A stretch of 5,770 bases of DNA from NCBI GenBank assembly GCA_012513625.1, contig JAAZBW010000136.1:1-5770 (forward strand), read 5' to 3'. The translations under genes and the position numbers were made by a program. Shown here piece after piece: positions 5,332 through 5,770 of the stretch. Within the stretch, counting starts at the first letter, position 1; every line of letters starts with the position of its first letter. The notes below the pieces were generated by a model. It saw only the letters and a list, made by a program, of their open reading frames with translations, ran no database searches and was not told the origin of the DNA. The stretch comes from Actinomycetales bacterium (lineage in GTDB: Bacteria > Actinomycetota > Actinomycetes > Actinomycetales > Actinomycetaceae).

Positions 5332-5770
5332 GGGCGAGGGAAAGGTCCATGCCGGAGTCGTTCGCAAAATCGAGCGAACTCGGTACCACGCCGGCACGCA
5401 CGCAGGCCGAGCCGAGGGCAGCGATCATGGCGCCGTTGTCTGTGCAGTAACGGATCGGCGGGATGCGCACCGTGATGCCGTACGCGGTAGCCCTCTCCCG
5501 GGCCAGCTCGCGGAGGCGGGAGTTGGCGGAGAAGCCTCCTCCGATCACGAGCGTGTCCGAGCCGTGGTGGGCGGCGGCGTCGAGGGCCTTGCGGGTGAGC
5601 ACGTCGTTGACCGCCTCGGAGAAGGAGGCGGCGATGTCCTCGAGTGGGAGGGGCTCGCCACGGCCTTCGAGGGACTCCACGTAGCGGGCCACGGCCGTCT
5701 TGAGGCCGGAAAAGGAGAAGTCGTAGCGGTATCTCTCGGGGTCCTTCACGTTCTTGAGCCCCCGGGGGAA
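5324..5770 (-). CDS. tsaD: tRNA N6-adenosine threonylcarbamoyltransferase, C-terminal part (runs off right edge)
   Basis: The last 148 residues of TsaD (also called Gcp or YgjD). This Kae1-family ASKHA-fold enzyme transfers the threonylcarbamoyl group from threonylcarbamoyl-AMP to A37 of tRNAs reading ANN codons, with TsaB and TsaE, in the cytosol; it is near-universal and usually essential. Visible marks are FPRGLKN at the right edge, DFSFSGLKTAVARYVE, VIGGGFSANSRLRE (nucleotide-binding loop) and CTDNGAMIAALG, whose Asp is the expected metal ligand. The His pair that also binds metal lies outside the window. The reading frame is open to the right edge, so the first GTG seen inside (5749) is not the start. 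The stop overlaps the next gene's start by 8 bases. Location near groES matches mycobacteria and streptomycetes. Confidence 0.97.
   Translation of the reverse strand, partial: FPRGLKNVKDPERYRYDFSFSGLKTAVARYVESLEGRGEPLPLEDIAASFSEAVNDVLTRKALDAAAHHGSDTLVIGGGFSANSRLRELARERATAYGITVRIPPIRYCTDNGAMIAALGSACVRAGVVPSSLDFANDSGMDLSLAHV

Noticed and set aside
5332..5397. Upstream start for the monooxygenase at 5397
   Set aside because: It would overlap tsaD by 74 bases and add 22 residues before the FAD-binding strand with no family support.
3865..5475. 536-codon open frame on the plus strand
   Set aside because: It is antisense to the monooxygenase and tsaD; long empty frames are expected opposite GC-rich genes, and the Arg/Gly/Pro-rich product shows no recognisable domain.
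1..5770. Mobile element, CRISPR array, tRNA gene or defence system
   Set aside because: No transposase or integrase motifs, no regularly spaced direct repeats, no cloverleaf-like segments and no toxin/effector domains were seen; gene order is that of a conserved actinobacterial core region.

Overview
The window looks like chromosomal DNA of a high-GC (roughly 70% by eye) actinobacterium. A WhiB-family gene, strong G/C preference at third codon positions and GTG starts support this. The gene set (tsaD, groES, a whiB3/whiD-type gene, guaB) also matches the conserved actinobacterial neighbourhood seen around Mycobacterium tuberculosis guaB2, whiB3, groES and gcp/tsaD and around Streptomyces whiD. 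A groES with no groEL next to it suggests a Micrococcales-like lineage, but that placement is inference.

Layout. Positions 1-461 (minus) hold the N-terminal third of guaB, which runs off the left edge. Positions 462-726 are a divergent intergenic region; it contains a stretch resembling the 3' end of 23S rRNA plus the 23S-5S spacer. Positions 727-1041 (plus) encode a complete WhiB3/WhiD-type iron-sulfur regulator. A perfect 21-bp hairpin at 1120-1165 separates it from the convergent groES (1170-1466, minus). groES has a well-resolved control region: a consensus-like promoter with its -35 inside a CIRCE (HrcA) operator at 1589-1615, and a hairpin at the predicted 5' end of the mRNA. Beyond it, 1616-1797 is C-rich and carries clustered G-quadruplex motifs on the minus strand. 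A closely spaced plus-strand pair follows: a SAM methyltransferase with a THUMP-like C-terminus (1798-3018) and a GCS2/YbdK-type glutamate-cysteine ligase (3026-4162). This pair converges, with only 17 bases between, on a minus-strand pair: the 3' half of tsaD (5324 to the right edge) overlapping by 8 bases a flavin-dependent monooxygenase-like gene (4180-5331).

How the parts relate. Most genes are housekeeping: GMP synthesis (guaB), tRNA t6A modification (tsaD), protein folding (groES) and redox-sensing transcription control (whiB). The heat-shock logic is explicit: HrcA should repress groES by covering its -35. The methyltransferase-ligase pair and the monooxygenase downstream of tsaD are the least understood parts. 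I saw no mobile element, CRISPR array, tRNA gene, intact rRNA gene or obvious new defence system. The more unusual items are the rRNA-like relic, the G4 cluster, the groES leader hairpin and the two uncharacterised gene couplings.
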